Part shown: positions 12,842 through 24,713 of the stretch, one piece after another
Position numbering within the stretch: position 1 is the first letter of the stretch
Layout of the letters: the number at the start of each line of letters is the position of its first letter
NCBI GenBank assembly: GCA_950295325.1
Contig: OX485804.1
Coordinates: 50,902,001 to 50,966,000 of the forward strand
Reading direction: 5' to 3'
Length of the DNA: 64,000 bases
From: Polytrichum commune
Lineage: Eukaryota; Streptophyta; Polytrichopsida; Polytrichales; Polytrichaceae
Notes under the pieces: model-generated
Database searches by the model: none
What the model was told of the DNA's origin: nothing
Seen by the model: only the letters and a program-made list of their open reading frames with translations
Program-made: the position numbers and the translations under genes

Positions 12842-15386
12842 AAAACCTACATGTACCTTAAGCCAATGCCCTACAATGGCTAGGTTGCATATTTTGCCTA
12901 GGGGGTTGTAAAGCCATTTATGAAGCACATAACGGACACTAAGGGTAAAAGCAAGCCATTAAGGCACATGCCTTTGGCCCCAAGCTATTGGGTGTACCAG
13001 TCCCTTACACCTATCCTAGTGGACCTCCACTGGTAGGAAGCACATGTCTTTAGGACATTGTTTTTAATATTTGAAGGTCACAATTAGCCACACATGACAT
13101 GTGCGGTCAATTGAGGTTAATATGTCAATATATTAGTTGATCCTTGACTTGTTTTAATTCTTGATTTGGTCACTATTATTTTATATATATTTGTAAACAC
13201 TAACGAATTCTCCGTTTCAACATGGTGATTTTTTGGTTCATGATTTTTTTGGGCCTAAATTTTGTTAGTAATCTCTAGGGTATTTTTTGGAAGTTTCTAA
13301 AATGGATAATTATATTTATCGCATTAAAAAGCTTGTCCAAGATGTTAGTGGCCTCCACCTAGGGGGCCTCAGGGACCTATAAGGCTAGGCCATGGGATAC
13401 AACCCTTGACGTCATGGCCTCCACTTGAATGTCCTAGCCACCAATTTCTTGCACCATTTCCCGGGGGTGGACTTTTCATTACACATACGAACTAACGTGA
13501 GTGTAAGAAGGGGTTTAATAAGATATCAGCGTACATAGTATACATAAGGGAGAGGATTTGAATGAGCCAACTAGCAGGTGACAATGGACAAATTGCAAGA
13601 TCCAAAATTTCCAGAAGCAAGCTTTGAACACAGAAAAAAAATCTTCCTTACCAGCGATTTCTAGCACATCAACCAACCAACACCACGGATTGACAACTTC
13701 TTGGCTGCATACTATTGTAGGGCTCCAACCCTAAATTCAAATTTTTGGAGGATGTCCCTAGGAACCCCACATGAGTTGATTGCATGCAAATCAAACAAGA
13801 GATCTAGAGGAAGAATTACCCACTAGAAGAGAGAAGAGAGTGTTGGAAGCCAAGGGAGGAGAGAAGAGACGGGGTCAAGTTGTGAGGCCTGAGCCAAACT
13901 CAGGTAGGAGGAGAGAAAAGGTTAATTAACCTCCGCATGGAGTTGAGGTTGCTTTGTCAAAACTCCTTTGTAAAAGTTAGCTTGACTTTTAGGTATGTCA
14001 CTAAAATTAGATGACCCTTTAGTGCAGCCTATAATTAGTTAATTTATGCCTAAAATTACCTTGACCAATATCTTAAGTAAGCAATGCGGCTGCACCCTAA
14101 CACTTCTACTTCTCCCTCATCCCTTGACCCTCCCCCAATGGACTTTGCCACTAAATTGGTACTTGTGATAGAAAATATATTAGAACTCTTCCACGCCACC
14201 TCCCTCTCTATCACACCCATAAAAACCCATCATTCCCTACCCAATAATATACTTCTCCCCTTCATTAAATAAAAAATCTGCACTTACGCAAGGGTTTTAG
14301 TTTCTTTGCATTACTAGAACATGAAGTTTGCCTTGTTTCTGTATTATTTTGGGATAAATTTCTTTTGCATTCTAAAATGAAGTCTTCAAAGAAGTAAAAC
14401 GTTTAACATTCACCTCCTTTGACAAAGATTTCAAAGATTTCCATTATGCAAAATAGGTGATTGAAAAATATTTGGTTCAATTCTTATTGTTTATTCCGAA
14501 TTTGGATGGTGGGCTGAAATTTGAATCTATGATATTCTAACCCACACAAATGGAAATATCCATTTGACACAATTTAATTTAAATAATTTGGTGATGAGAG
14601 AAAATCTCACAAACTCATGAGTAGTCAAGGTTCTGTTGACTTCAAGATATGTGAACTTATATATCATATATTTTACACTTGAAATTGAATGACTTGATCA
14701 TTTAGACCATTCTTAGATTAAAAAAATGAAAATTTTCAAATAGGAATCACACTTCATATGGTTTTTTGAAAATGTTATTAATATTAAATTAATTTTGATA
14801 TTATGTATGTATGTATGTGTATTCCAAAAATCCGTAATGGTCTTCTTGGGCATTCAAGGGTTAAACAATGTCATTGGTCTTATTACTGGGGCTATAACTC
14901 TATTTCATAATTTCATGATAGTGATTTAACTAAACAAAATTTTGTGCCTATTGTTGAGCTTTGTGGTAAACAAAACCTAATTCATTAGCATTATCTAGTA
15001 GCCCTCTTATGTACCTCTTTTCCATGTCTATTACAAAATAAGGTAAATATTTTCACCCATGTACGTGTATGAGTAGTATGTTTTTCACTTGATTGCCTTT
15101 ACTTGATTGGCCCAACCAATTTCACGTATGCAATGACATCATATGTTGCTCTCGGAGAAGGTCACTCTCATAAGATGTGTTGCCCTATTGTGGGGACCTC
15201 CAACTCCACATGTAAATTGGGGTCTTGGATCAAATTCGAAATTGTCTCATCCAAATAACAATTTTGTATCACGCAAACGCACTTCAAGTTTCAGATTTAG
15301 ATCTAAAGATGCAAAACTTATAGGAGATCAAAGTGAATATTTTGTTTCTCTTCATAAGATAGACACTCCCCAACCAATTTGTTTTA
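12842..15386. other. Intergenic, nothing recognised
   Basis: About 2.5 kb of AT-rich sequence. The short frames at 14084 and 15143 have no recognisable product. A TATG microsatellite lies near 14804-14819. Confidence 0.4.
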
Positions 15387-15417
15387 AATAATAATAATAA
15401 TAATAATAATAATAATT
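15387..15417. repeat. (AAT)n microsatellite
   Basis: About ten AAT/ATA units in a row. The poly-isoleucine end of a minus-strand open frame here is an artefact of this run. Confidence 0.9.
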
Positions 15418-16410
15418 ACTACTGAATCTAGAACAATGTCTCTACTTTGAGCCAGTAGTCCAATCTCATCATAAGCCATGTATGTTTGGTGTCTGGTGTT
15501 AACTAGAAGCCTTGCCATATACCACTCAAAATACATGTGTTCAATCAAGAAGAGTGTCAACACAAAACCAACATATTTTTGGTGTGCACATACATGCCGT
15601 CCATTTCTCAAGCATCCAAGTGTTCCTTAACCCTCGTTGAGAGTCATTCTCCCTCTTCGCTATGGGCAACTATCCACATGTGTTGAGAATTCAAACATGT
15701 GGTGGATTTATTTGTAGTCTGAAGTTGCCACATTTTCTGATGGACTGCAAGTTCTTCCTTGCAGTTTTGAAGTAAGCTTCCAGGACAGTGACATTTGAGG
15801 TTGATTCAAGGAGGAGCTTTGAGCACAATCTCAGTCCTCAAATCTCGAAACTAACCTTTGTGATAGTCAGATTTTGAATCTAGGGTTGTGGCAGGGAAGC
15901 TTGGGAGCTCCACTACGAAGCCCTGAGTGAAAGAGTTTACCTTCAAAATTTGCAGCGTCTTCATTTATAGCCGTGATCGAGAGTTCAGATTCCAATCCAG
16001 AATTCTTGATTACAAGGCCTTAATTTTGTTTAGATTCCAGTGTTATTTCTAAATTAAGGTGAGTCGCACAAGAGCTACGACCAGAAACTTCTCCCTACAG
16101 GGTTTGAAGCTAGAGATGTCGCTGGCAGTGAAGGGGAGAAATCGGTCTAGAAGCCAGGAGCACAAATTCTTGTTCAGAATTTAAACCAAGACTCAATTCT
16201 GGCTATGAAGGTCAGTTTGAGGAGGACAAATCTTTCTTCGGCAGGGTTTGAGCAAGTAGACGTATCGTAGTGGAAGATTTGAAGCCAGAGGTGTTTGTGA
16301 CAGTACATTAGGTTTGGAGTATCGTCATTTGCCCGGAATTAGGTTTACGTTCGAATTTGCAGCTTTGATCCAGGGTCACGTCAACCTAGAGTTGGCGTCA
16401 TCCCCCTCCC

Positions 16411-16622
16411 TTTGGAGATCGAGCGAGCGACATTACAGTTAACTTCATCCCTCTCTCTTTGGAGGTCAAGAGAGCGAAATTACGGTTATCGTCTTCCCTC
16501 TTCAAGATAGAGTGAGCGAGTGATATTTCGGTTACCGCCATCTCTCTCTCTTTGGAGATCGAGCGAGCGAGTTTTACGGTTGGCGTCATCTTACTCTCTC
16601 TCTTTGGAAATCGAGCGAGCGA
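16411..16622 (+). repeat. Five tandem 42-52-bp units abutting the VOC start codon
   Basis: Units centred on TTTGGAGATCGAGCGAGCGA recur at 16411, 16458, 16500, 16551 and 16603. Each is joined by a pyrimidine stretch (CTCTCTCTC) and a TTACGGTTGGCGTCATC-like segment. The last unit ends about 10 nt before the ATG of the VOC gene. The array therefore lies in its 5' UTR or core promoter. The alternating CT-rich and GAGCGAGCGAG blocks could act as GAGA-type sites or as an unusual leader. Confidence 0.85.
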
Positions 16623-16631
16623 GGTTACGCC

Positions 16632-17039
16632 ATGAGCACCATCTTTGCGCCCGAGAGGCAGCTCGTATACGAGTGGTACACCCCGTCACTGGAGAAATCG
16701 CTAGCTTTCCTGCAGGCGTTCGGGTTTATGGTGTTACGACGGGAGGAGGCTTTCGCCGAGTTGTCATACGGACGGAATCGTCTCCTGGTGGAGCAGATGC
16801 AGGACTATAATTCGGAGGAAGCTAGTGCTGCTGTTGGATACCGAGGGTACCATGGAAACCTGCGCATATTGGTGGACAATGTGGACGCCGTGTATCAATC
16901 AGCGATGTTAATTAACGGATGCAGAGTGTTGAAAGAGCTGGGAGATCGGTACTATGGCCTACGAGATTTCACAGTCGGTGGCCCTTACGGACTCGCTCTG
17001 CGATTTGCACAACCTCTGCCAGGCTTCACCGAGGACTAG
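16632..17039 (+). CDS. VOC/glyoxalase-bleomycin resistance fold protein
   Basis: A single-exon 135-aa protein with the length and layout of a one-domain vicinal-oxygen-chelate protein. It shows two beta-alpha-beta-beta-beta halves: YEWYTPSLEKSLAFLQAFGF (about residues 13-32) opens the first half. NLRILVDNVDAVYQSAMLI opens the second, followed by the typical closing strand pair around YYGLRDFTVGGPYGLALRF. Such proteins include glyoxalases, dioxygenases and drug-binding resistance proteins. The substrate cannot be inferred, and I do not see a complete metal-ligand set with confidence. Codon use is GC-richer than the surrounding DNA. Many VOC proteins are bacterial, so an old transfer is possible but unproven. 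The start follows a tandem-repeat array, and degenerate copies of the 3' end follow downstream. Confidence 0.75.
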   Translation: MSTIFAPERQLVYEWYTPSLEKSLAFLQAFGFMVLRREEAFAELSYGRNRLLVEQMQDYNSEEASAAVGYRGYHGNLRILVDNVDAVYQSAMLINGCRVLKELGDRYYGLRDFTVGGPYGLALRFAQPLPGFTED

Positions 17040-17144
17040 CACAAGCGAATTAGGATGTGGTTGCCACATCACAGATTGCTTGAGAATCCTCTGGCTACTT
17101 ATCATCTGGATGTGAATGACCCTCCCTCCGGCTCAGTTGCTTTG

Positions 17145-17920
17145 GTGCTACCTTCTTGACATTATTCGGTACCATAGCTTCTTGAGAAGAATAAGCACCT
17201 GTTGACTCACAAGGCCATGGAATCCTTTGAAGGGCTTGACAAGCGAGTACTTCCTCAAGATTTTGAATAATTGTTCGTGAGAAGCATAGCCGTAGATGGA
17301 AAGTAAATCATGTGCTAGGAAGAATATGTTTGTGTCAGCGTTGGTCGACATCAAGGAACTGCTTATTGCACACTTGTCGTGAAAGAGCTTGGAGATTAGT
17401 ATTATGACATATGAGATTTCACAGTTGGTGGCCCCCTTATGGTCCTGCGACTTGTACAACCTCCGTCAGGCTTCACCGAGGATTGCGCTAGCACAAGCAG
17501 ATTAGGCTTCAGTTGCCTCATCGTTCATCACATTGCCGGAAATATTCCTGGCTACTTATTAACGATCTGGATGCAAGTGACCTGCACGCCGATGTAGTCG
17601 GTGCTGGTGCTAACTGCTTGACATTCTTCTGATCCTTAGAATCATATCTTCTTGAGAGAAATATACTCGGTTTGCACAACCTCTGCCAGGCTGCACGGAG
17701 GATTTCTAGGGTTTGGTTGCCTCATCACACTATGGTGGCATCTTCTTCTGGCTAACATCTGAATTTGAGTGACCTAGCCATCAATTCAGCTACCTGCTTG
17801 ACATTCTTCTGATCCATAGCTTCTTGAGAGAAAATAGTATTTGACTCACAAGGCCATGGATCAGTATCCAGGGAGATGATTTTGGGCAGAGTCAGTCGAG
17901 GTCCAACTGTTTCAAAGTCC
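17145..17920 (+). pseudogene. Degenerate tandem copies of the VOC 3' end and flank
   Basis: The end of the VOC gene (CACAACCTCTGCCAGGCT at 17008) is echoed at about 17455 and 17675. The block from about 17385 (GTGAAAGAGCTTGGAGAT) through CAGGCTTCACCGAGGA copies the last 110 nt of the gene with frameshifts. The flank motif CTTGACATTCTTCTGATCC recurs at 17155 (diverged), 17617 and 17797. CAAGGCCATGGA recurs at about 17211 and 17854. These are non-coding remains of local duplication. Confidence 0.7.
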
Positions 17921-17930
17921 AACCAAGGTA

Positions 17931-18080
17931 CGTGTTGATATCTTTCGGTTTTCCTTTATAAATTTGAGGTATATTCTATGGACTCCTCTAAAATGATCGG
18001 CGATTTGCCTAAAGTCTTAACTGGTCATTTCAAAAACTCAACTGGCCCATCTGTAACTAACAGTCAGATCTCTCGTACAA
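17931..18080 (-). mobile_element. Family B element, inverted partial copy
   Basis: The reverse complement of the family B body: TTTCGGTTTTCCTTTATAAA, GAGGTATATTCTATGGA and CTGTAACTAACAGTC match the 38511 element read backwards. It interrupts the duplicated VOC flank. The segment GTGAGAAGCACAGCCGTA at about 18140 resumes the block seen at 17279. Confidence 0.65.
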
Positions 18081-18712
18081 ACGTAGCCATGGTAATCCTC
18101 TGAAGAACATCTTCGTGAAAATAAGTAATGGGTGTCCGTGAGAAGCACAGCCGTATGTAGAAAGTAATCTTACTCTAGGAAGAATGTGTGTCAGTCACTT
18201 GTATAGAATGAAAAAATGTTGTCAGCTGGGATTACAGGAGGGTTCATCTTGTTACCACTGATTACACCGAGGGCAAAAACCAAACCACAATCTGTGCGAT
18301 TTCATTCAAAGTATGCATTTGAAGGAAATGTAAGCGATCTAAAAGATATGGGACTACACAAACCAACACGGGAAAGTATAGCATTTAACCTCTATTTTCA
18401 TTTGCAGCTTTTGCAAACTGGGCCGCGATTCCTATCATGTTACAATGGTAACACAAATGGAGACTGGAGTTGACTAAATAGTTGTCATGCATACCCAATA
18501 AAAGTCTGATACCTGATTGATCTTGTTTGAGGATCTTTTGATGAAGTCTTGATGACACCGAAGAAGCATTGATACCCTGCAGAATGTTTGAGTTTTATAG
18601 GACTCTGCTGTCGGTGTTGATTAAGATTTTTGAGGTATCCAAATGTGTGAGGGGGTATTTCATAAATAGGGAAACTGGAGTTCTTCTATTGGTCAACGGT
18701 GGTTCACTTAAC
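18081..18712. other. Intergenic, end of VOC-flank duplication
   Basis: Positions 18100-18200 repeat the block at 17270-17340 (CGTGAGAAGCAYAGCCGTA, AGGAAGAATRTGT). The 85-aa frame at 18216 is not recognised. Confidence 0.4.
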
Positions 18713-19819
18713 TTCACTAAATATGATATTTAATGTGACCAATTCTAATTGTCTTGCTCAAATACTAAAACTGCGGTGTAGTGTCACCAACACTAAATGT
18801 TAACTGAACATTAGTTGTCATTCCTTGTAACTTTTGGGGGGATTATAAATTTATAGTGTTGCAGTTATTGTCACTTACTAAGTGATTTTTTATCCAAATT
18901 TCAATCATCCATGACAATATTTCATTACGTAAATGTTAAGATGCACAATATACCAACTCTATTTAAATGCATGGCATAGATTTCACAATTTCTAGCTCTC
19001 ACAATTTCATGTACTAACTAATTTGGCTCTGAGTTCACAAAGATGAGTTGTGAATAAAAGAATATAGTTGGGATATAAGTCATGAATCCTTATGATGATA
19101 ATAAATACCCATTCCATTCTAAATCACAATCGGATCGACTGTGGCATGAGCTAAAGTCTTCAAAACTCCAAACCTCACGTGCCTTCTCCTATTGCAAACC
19201 AACACTTGGAGGTCAAACTTGGACTCTAGCTACAAAGAGAGCTTCATAGGTTATGTATGAGAAATTCAATTGATCCAAATAAATTAGAAGTGGCAAAGGA
19301 ATGTTTGTCAAGTTGCACAAATTGGTATTTGATCTGAAGCTCAAGTGCTTAGCTTCAAAGATAAAAACCCAAAATTTTGTAAAGAGGGTACATACTGCAA
19401 TTGAGCTCAAGAGCTTGAGCTAATCTCAAGAAACTCCAAGAGATCTTTGGCTACACAATAGTACTTCAAAGTGCCTCCAGAACCGTAAGAGAAATTCAAT
19501 ATAGTGTAACATTATCTTGTTTGAAGCATCTGATTAGGTGAATCTGACAATGAGTGGATTCCGCAAGCAAACTCTTAACAAACTCTCAAGCAATCCCTAC
19601 AAGCAAACTATGAAAGGAGGAGTTGTTAGGCTGGAGATGGCGCAACCTAGAGAAGAGTAGCCAAACAAGAGCAAATAGGGTTTGGGGTGATGGATGAACT
19701 TAAAGCTATGATCCATCATTCATGACAATATTTGTATGCTTATTCATGAAAACTATCACCGGAATAGTTACCTCAGTGACATAAAATATCATATGACACT
19801 AAATATCATATTTAGTGTA
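18713..19819 (+). mobile_element. Family A element split by a 735-bp insertion
   Basis: The left half (18713 to about 18940) and right half (about 19675-19819) together match the intact copy at 20123-20482. The termini are TTCACTAAATATGATATTT and AAATATCATATTTAGTGTA. Between them lies about 735 bp unrelated to the family. The break falls after CATGACAATATTTCAT and resumes at AATAGGGTTTGGGGTGATGG. The insert has no recognised gene. Confidence 0.7.
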
Positions 19820-20122
19820 GTGTATGACCACAGGTAAAAAGTCCCACTTGTAGATGGAACTTCGACTGACATATTGATAGTTGCATGTTGCAAGCATGGA
19901 AAATGGTTCCCAAGTAGGTCAGTCACAACAACACTTAGGTGTTTGAGAAATGGACGATTGAGAATACAAAAAATGTAATGTGTTGATGGCTTGGAGTTCA
20001 ATTTTGAAGCTGAATTTGTGATGACAATTGTAGGAACAATAGTTTTCAAGAACCAACAACCCTTGATCTAAGCTTGATATGCAGAGGTTGGGATGCACAC
20101 ATCTAGTTTGGCCAAGGAATAC

Positions 20123-20482
20123 TACACCAAATATGATATTTAGTGTCACCAATTCTAATCGTCTTGCTCAAATACTAATTCTAAACCACGGTATAGTGTC
20201 ACCAACACTAAATGTTGACCCAACATTACTTGTCATTCCTTGTAAATTTCTGGAGGGTTTATAGATTTACAGTGTTGCAGTTACTATCACTTACCAAGTG
20301 ATCTCTCATCAAAATCTCAATCACCCATGACAATATTTCATCACAAGCTGCTGAAAAAAAAAAGAGTAGGGTTTTGTCCCATGAATGAAGTCATCCATCA
20401 CCCATGACAACATTTGTTCACTTCTTCAAAAGAATGTCATGTGAAAAATTACCAAAGTGACACTGATATCATATTTAGTGTA
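20123..20482 (+). mobile_element. Family A TIR element, intact reference copy
   Basis: A 360-bp element with termini TACACCAAATATGATATTT and ATATCATATTTAGTGTA, a near-perfect terminal inverted repeat of about 28 bp that is itself partly palindromic. CAC...GTG ends flanked by TA are seen in most copies. This could mean a TA target site or a CACTA-type end. It is non-coding (MITE-like). Confidence 0.8.
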
Positions 20483-22157
20483 GCAGTGCTAATGACCCAA
20501 GTTTCAAGAGGAGCCCAGAAAAAATCCCCAGTCCTATTCCTAGTGCTAGATCCAGGGCTCTGAATCCAGCCTTTTCTAATACCTGTCGAACCAAGAATGT
20601 TAGCAGTTTGGCTGGATTCATGATACGAGTCTTGACCGGTATATATATGAACCTGGATTAAGGGTCCTCAATGCAACCAGAAACTCCCAAGTGTGCACAT
20701 GTTCGATGAATCCTACTCTTTATTTAAGAATCTTACACAATTTTCAGCCACGATATCAGAAGAGTGAGATCCTCAAACTGCTAAAGGTGGAGCCTTAATA
20801 AGGTATATCCTTGATGACCATTCCAACAGTCCGACTGCACTAGGTGGTGGAGATTGCGGTAAGGTATGTGGATGTTATTTGGTTTGTTTGTTTTCTCATG
20901 TTCTCCAACTTCTACCGATTGAATCTACACAACAGAACTTGTTTTGCAGTATGAAATCTACGATGAAACGTCTGTAAAAATCGGTTTGAGAATCGGACCT
21001 CCCTTGATTTACTTATGGGTATCGGAAGTGCATGTTTGTTGATCTGGTAACTAGATTGTGTTCATAGTTGAGTGTAAAGTAGTTATTAATATTTGAAGAC
21101 GTAGTCCAATCTCTTTTGAACATGTGTCTTTATGATGATTGCTCTTTCATTCTCACTAAACCACATATCAATCAAATATAGGGGTCTGATTAAGGATACG
21201 AGCCACTTAAGACCCACCTATCCCATGTAGAAATGACGACATTAATTGTATTGGAGGCCATTATGATAAAAGAAATATTTCTAAAATTATGCCCTTTGTC
21301 TTCATGTAACTTATTGGAACAATTTCAATTAAGGTAGGCATATCCAAAACCAACACATAACCTAAAACCAACATTATGTATCATTGTCATAAATTTGAAA
21401 CCCCCAAAATTATGATTGTGGTACATAGTGTTGGATTTAGACTCAATATTGGTTATGGGTATACATATCTTACAGTATACAAACGGTTTAGTGGCACTAG
21501 CAAAATCTAGTGGATGATTGACAAGTTTGTTTGACATGAGGTGCCTTGGACTCCCATAGGGGGGGAGTAGACTCTTCATTGGAAATTGAAATGACGTGCG
21601 TGGGTCACTATGAAAGTAAACCCCCTATGTATGAGAAGTGTATAGAGAGGAAGAAATATACATACTAATTACATGCTAGAAAATGGGCTCATGTATTTAT
21701 ACAAAGCTTTTCAATTTAATGCGATAATTGCTTCTAGTACATATACAAGATAGAAAGCATGAATTAAATAGGCCTTTATTACTTATAGAATCCACTTTCA
21801 CTTTCCAATGAGAAAGTCATTGAACGCTTTGTCATTCATAGCATGTGTAGTTAGCTTTTTGGTTATAAACAAACCCAGGGAACAAGTCAGGGAAGACTTA
21901 AAAGGTGATTCTTATATCATCTAGGTGTCTTAGACAAGGTTTTGTTAGGATAAACACAAAGGTATAACACTTTACTTCATCTTTGGTGTGACAATTCATT
22001 TAAAGGTAAGGGGTAAAAAACATCTAAAAGACCCCTCTTTTCCAGTACATGCAAGAGTGACAGTCTCTCATCTCACTTTACTTTTCATGGCAATCGTCTG
22101 GCAGTGAATTCTTTTTATTAGGACCAAGTGCGGTGCACAAGCATAGGCACAGCCATC
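20483..22157. other. Intergenic with a fragment of family J
   Basis: About 21094-21200 matches the dispersed J sequence (ACGTAGTCCAATCTCTTTT, AACATGTGTCTTT, ACCACATATCA) seen again at 24280, 31215 and 44400. Nothing else is recognised. Confidence 0.4.
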
Positions 22158-23553
22158 GACTATAGTCTTTGCATAAGTATCATCATTGTGTCTTAATTAT
22201 CAAAGCCAAGGGCACTTTGATCTTTGCTATAGTCTTTAGATTCATATTAGCATAATACACATTTGATTATAGCCTTTAATATAGTCTTTATGCATTATGA
22301 ATCATAAATCCAACAAAACCATATGTAGGATAAGAGCGCATACATTCAATTATTAATCAATTACAAAACAACGAGATTAGGATTGCCCCTTCCTGGAATA
22401 GGAAACATTCAGCCAATGACTGCGTTGTCCTTTCGGTTTCTCACCAAGGTAACTGTTCAAGGCTATAGTCTTTCCACTGGGCCCTTTCATCTCCCAGCAT
22501 GACTATTGCCTTCTCAATCCATTAAGTTACTTATACTTAGGATTACAAACACACACACACACTCTCATTGGGCTAGTACAGATTCCTTGATTTCATTTAA
22601 TCATCTTATTAGCTTATGTCATCACTTACTTTATTAATTTCACATTCTTACTCCATTGACATGAAGCTCTCAGATTTACATTTGATTACACCATGACAAT
22701 TCCTCTCTCAGAATTCCTCTTGATTACCAAGACTATAGTCTTGCCTTAATTGGGTCTACCCCAATCCCTCCGGGAAATTCCCTAGTCAATCACGAAGACG
22801 ATAGCCTTCACTCAAGGTAATTGAGAATGAAATCTCATCTTCCCTTCCCACAGGAAGGTAACTTCCCAGACTATTGCCTTAAACTATGATGAGAGATGAT
22901 CTCAGTTATTAATGCACACCATTGCCTGGCCGTGTACATTTTCTCTAAATCATTATATAATGATAAATTTAGACTATGGCCTGATCATGTAATTGAGTTT
23001 ACTCAATTCTATTGATTCAAGTGGTCTTGCAATCAATTACACACAACACACAAGGCCATGAACTGTAATCACTGTAGCAAGGTAGAAACAATTCTAACAA
23101 CAGTAATTCCTACACCTTGCAATCCCTGCAAGGTGTACTTACAACAGCCACAGACTATAGCCCTGACAATCACTTCAAATCAGTCTTCCATCCCAATATC
23201 AGACTATAGCCTGAATTCACAATTAATATCCAATAGACACAACAACAGAAACAAGATAAATCTCTCACAATGAAATAATTCAGGATTCACTCCCATATAA
23301 GTAATTACTTAATATTGATCAATATTACATCAAAAGACTATCGTCATGCACAACCAAAGTGCATCAATTTGCATACTATACTTCAAAAGGTCTAAAAAAA
23401 ATGGAGTTCAATCTCTATCCCAGAGATGACTAACTTCTCTCTTACCTCCCCCTTCCTTTATATTGTGTGGGGAGTCCTCTTCAGCCTTACATCCTTTCAT
23501 ATCAGACTATAGCCTTGGAAGTTATGCTTTTTAGAATCTGAAGACTATAGTCT
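22158..23553. repeat. Cluster of palindromic AGACTATAGTCT-like motifs
   Basis: About fifteen copies of GACTATAGYCTT or one-base variants lie at about 22158, 22226, 22265, 22278, 22461, 22501, 22731, 22797, 22868, 22971, 23151, 23201, 23335, 23503 and 23541. The consensus AGACTATAGTCT is a perfect 12-bp palindrome. Spacing is irregular (13-230 bp) and the intervening sequence is not repeated. I found none elsewhere in the window on reading. No gene is recognised in the interval. The (AC)n run at 22549-22562 lies inside. Confidence 0.75.
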
Positions 23554-24279
23554 GTTCACATGGACAGTATCTTAAGATTTCAGTGCAGATTTTGTCCCTT
23601 TTTACACTGAATTCTAATTTGCAAAAAGATAAACTAAAAATTGCTATCACAGCATGTAACTTAACAATGGCACCAGATAAACAAAGACAAGAGCACAATA
23701 TCTTAGCCACAATCCAAAGAGCAAAACTTAATGGAGTCCATGGGTGCTCCAAGAGCCTCTAGTTTGTAAAACCTAGAATCCAAGATGCAAAAATCCTAAC
23801 AAGAATGGACAAGGTAGTCATTGAGGACTATTACCATATGACAGCAATGGATGTAAACATGAATTGGATGAAACTAACACACCTATTGTGAATTTTTTCT
23901 CTGAACCTTCGGAATCCTTTTTTTTCAACATTTACCTTTGCTTCAAAATTCTTAATGGTCTTTCTAAATGTACACACTAGAGAAAAACAATACCTCTCCC
24001 TTATTATACAATGTACTTTAATGCCTTGAATATTACCCCTTCTTACACTCACGTTAGTTCGTATGTTGTATGAAGAGTCCACCCCCTGGGCTTGGACGAC
24101 ATACATTTAATTATTCATAGTCTACCTACGCAAATGATCTAGAAATCGTTGGAATGCCAACCAACAAAGGTGGCATGGGACTAAGCTTGCTACTACATGG
24201 GTACTAACTTAGGATAGAGTGCCTTAGGTGGATACTTTTCTCTATGCCCCCACTTCTCGTAGGATATGAAACATACAAT
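23554..24279. other. Intergenic, nothing recognised
   Basis: The minus-strand frames of 73 and 91 aa (23531-23752 and 23831-24106) have no recognisable motifs. Confidence 0.4.
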
Positions 24280-24600
24280 AATTAGTGCAAGATGATTAGT
24301 GAATCCAAATCATGCCCATGGCCATTTCCTTCATAAATCTTGGAGTTCAATGGAATATCTTAATCTCTACCAAAGTGAAGATTCTCGTGCTCATTAAGCG
24401 ATCATACATAGGTCCTCCCAATAATGTTCGATACTAAACCTAGAATGGTTAGCATCTTTTGAACACGTAGTCCAATCTCTTATCTTTTAGGTGGCAATGG
24501 TTAGACTTACACATGAGAACCACATACCACTTAAACATAAGCGTCCAAATTATTATTTTGTTTGATTTAGCACGCATACCTTACACGACAAGTCATGGAA
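24280..24600 (+). mobile_element. Dispersed repeat family J, copy
   Basis: Shares AAGATTCTCGTGCTCATTAA, ACACGTAGTCCAATCTCTT and ACCACATACCACTYAA with 31215-31520 and 44400-44760. Ends are not sharply defined at this copy. Non-coding. Confidence 0.55.
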
Positions 24601-24713
24601 GCCTCCCTAATCAACACGTGCACACTAAATCATATATATAGTACTTACCTTCCTCACTTGAAAGTCCATAAAGTGTGGAGAACACTAGAGCAGCAGGTGG
24701 AGGAATGCTCATG

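Noticed and set aside
22158-23553. CRISPR-like array
   Set aside because: The repeats are 12 bp, palindromic and irregularly spaced, and the window is a plant nuclear genome.
21600-23560. LTR retrotransposon
   Set aside because: No pair of long direct repeats, primer-binding site or polyprotein frame could be found here or elsewhere in the window.
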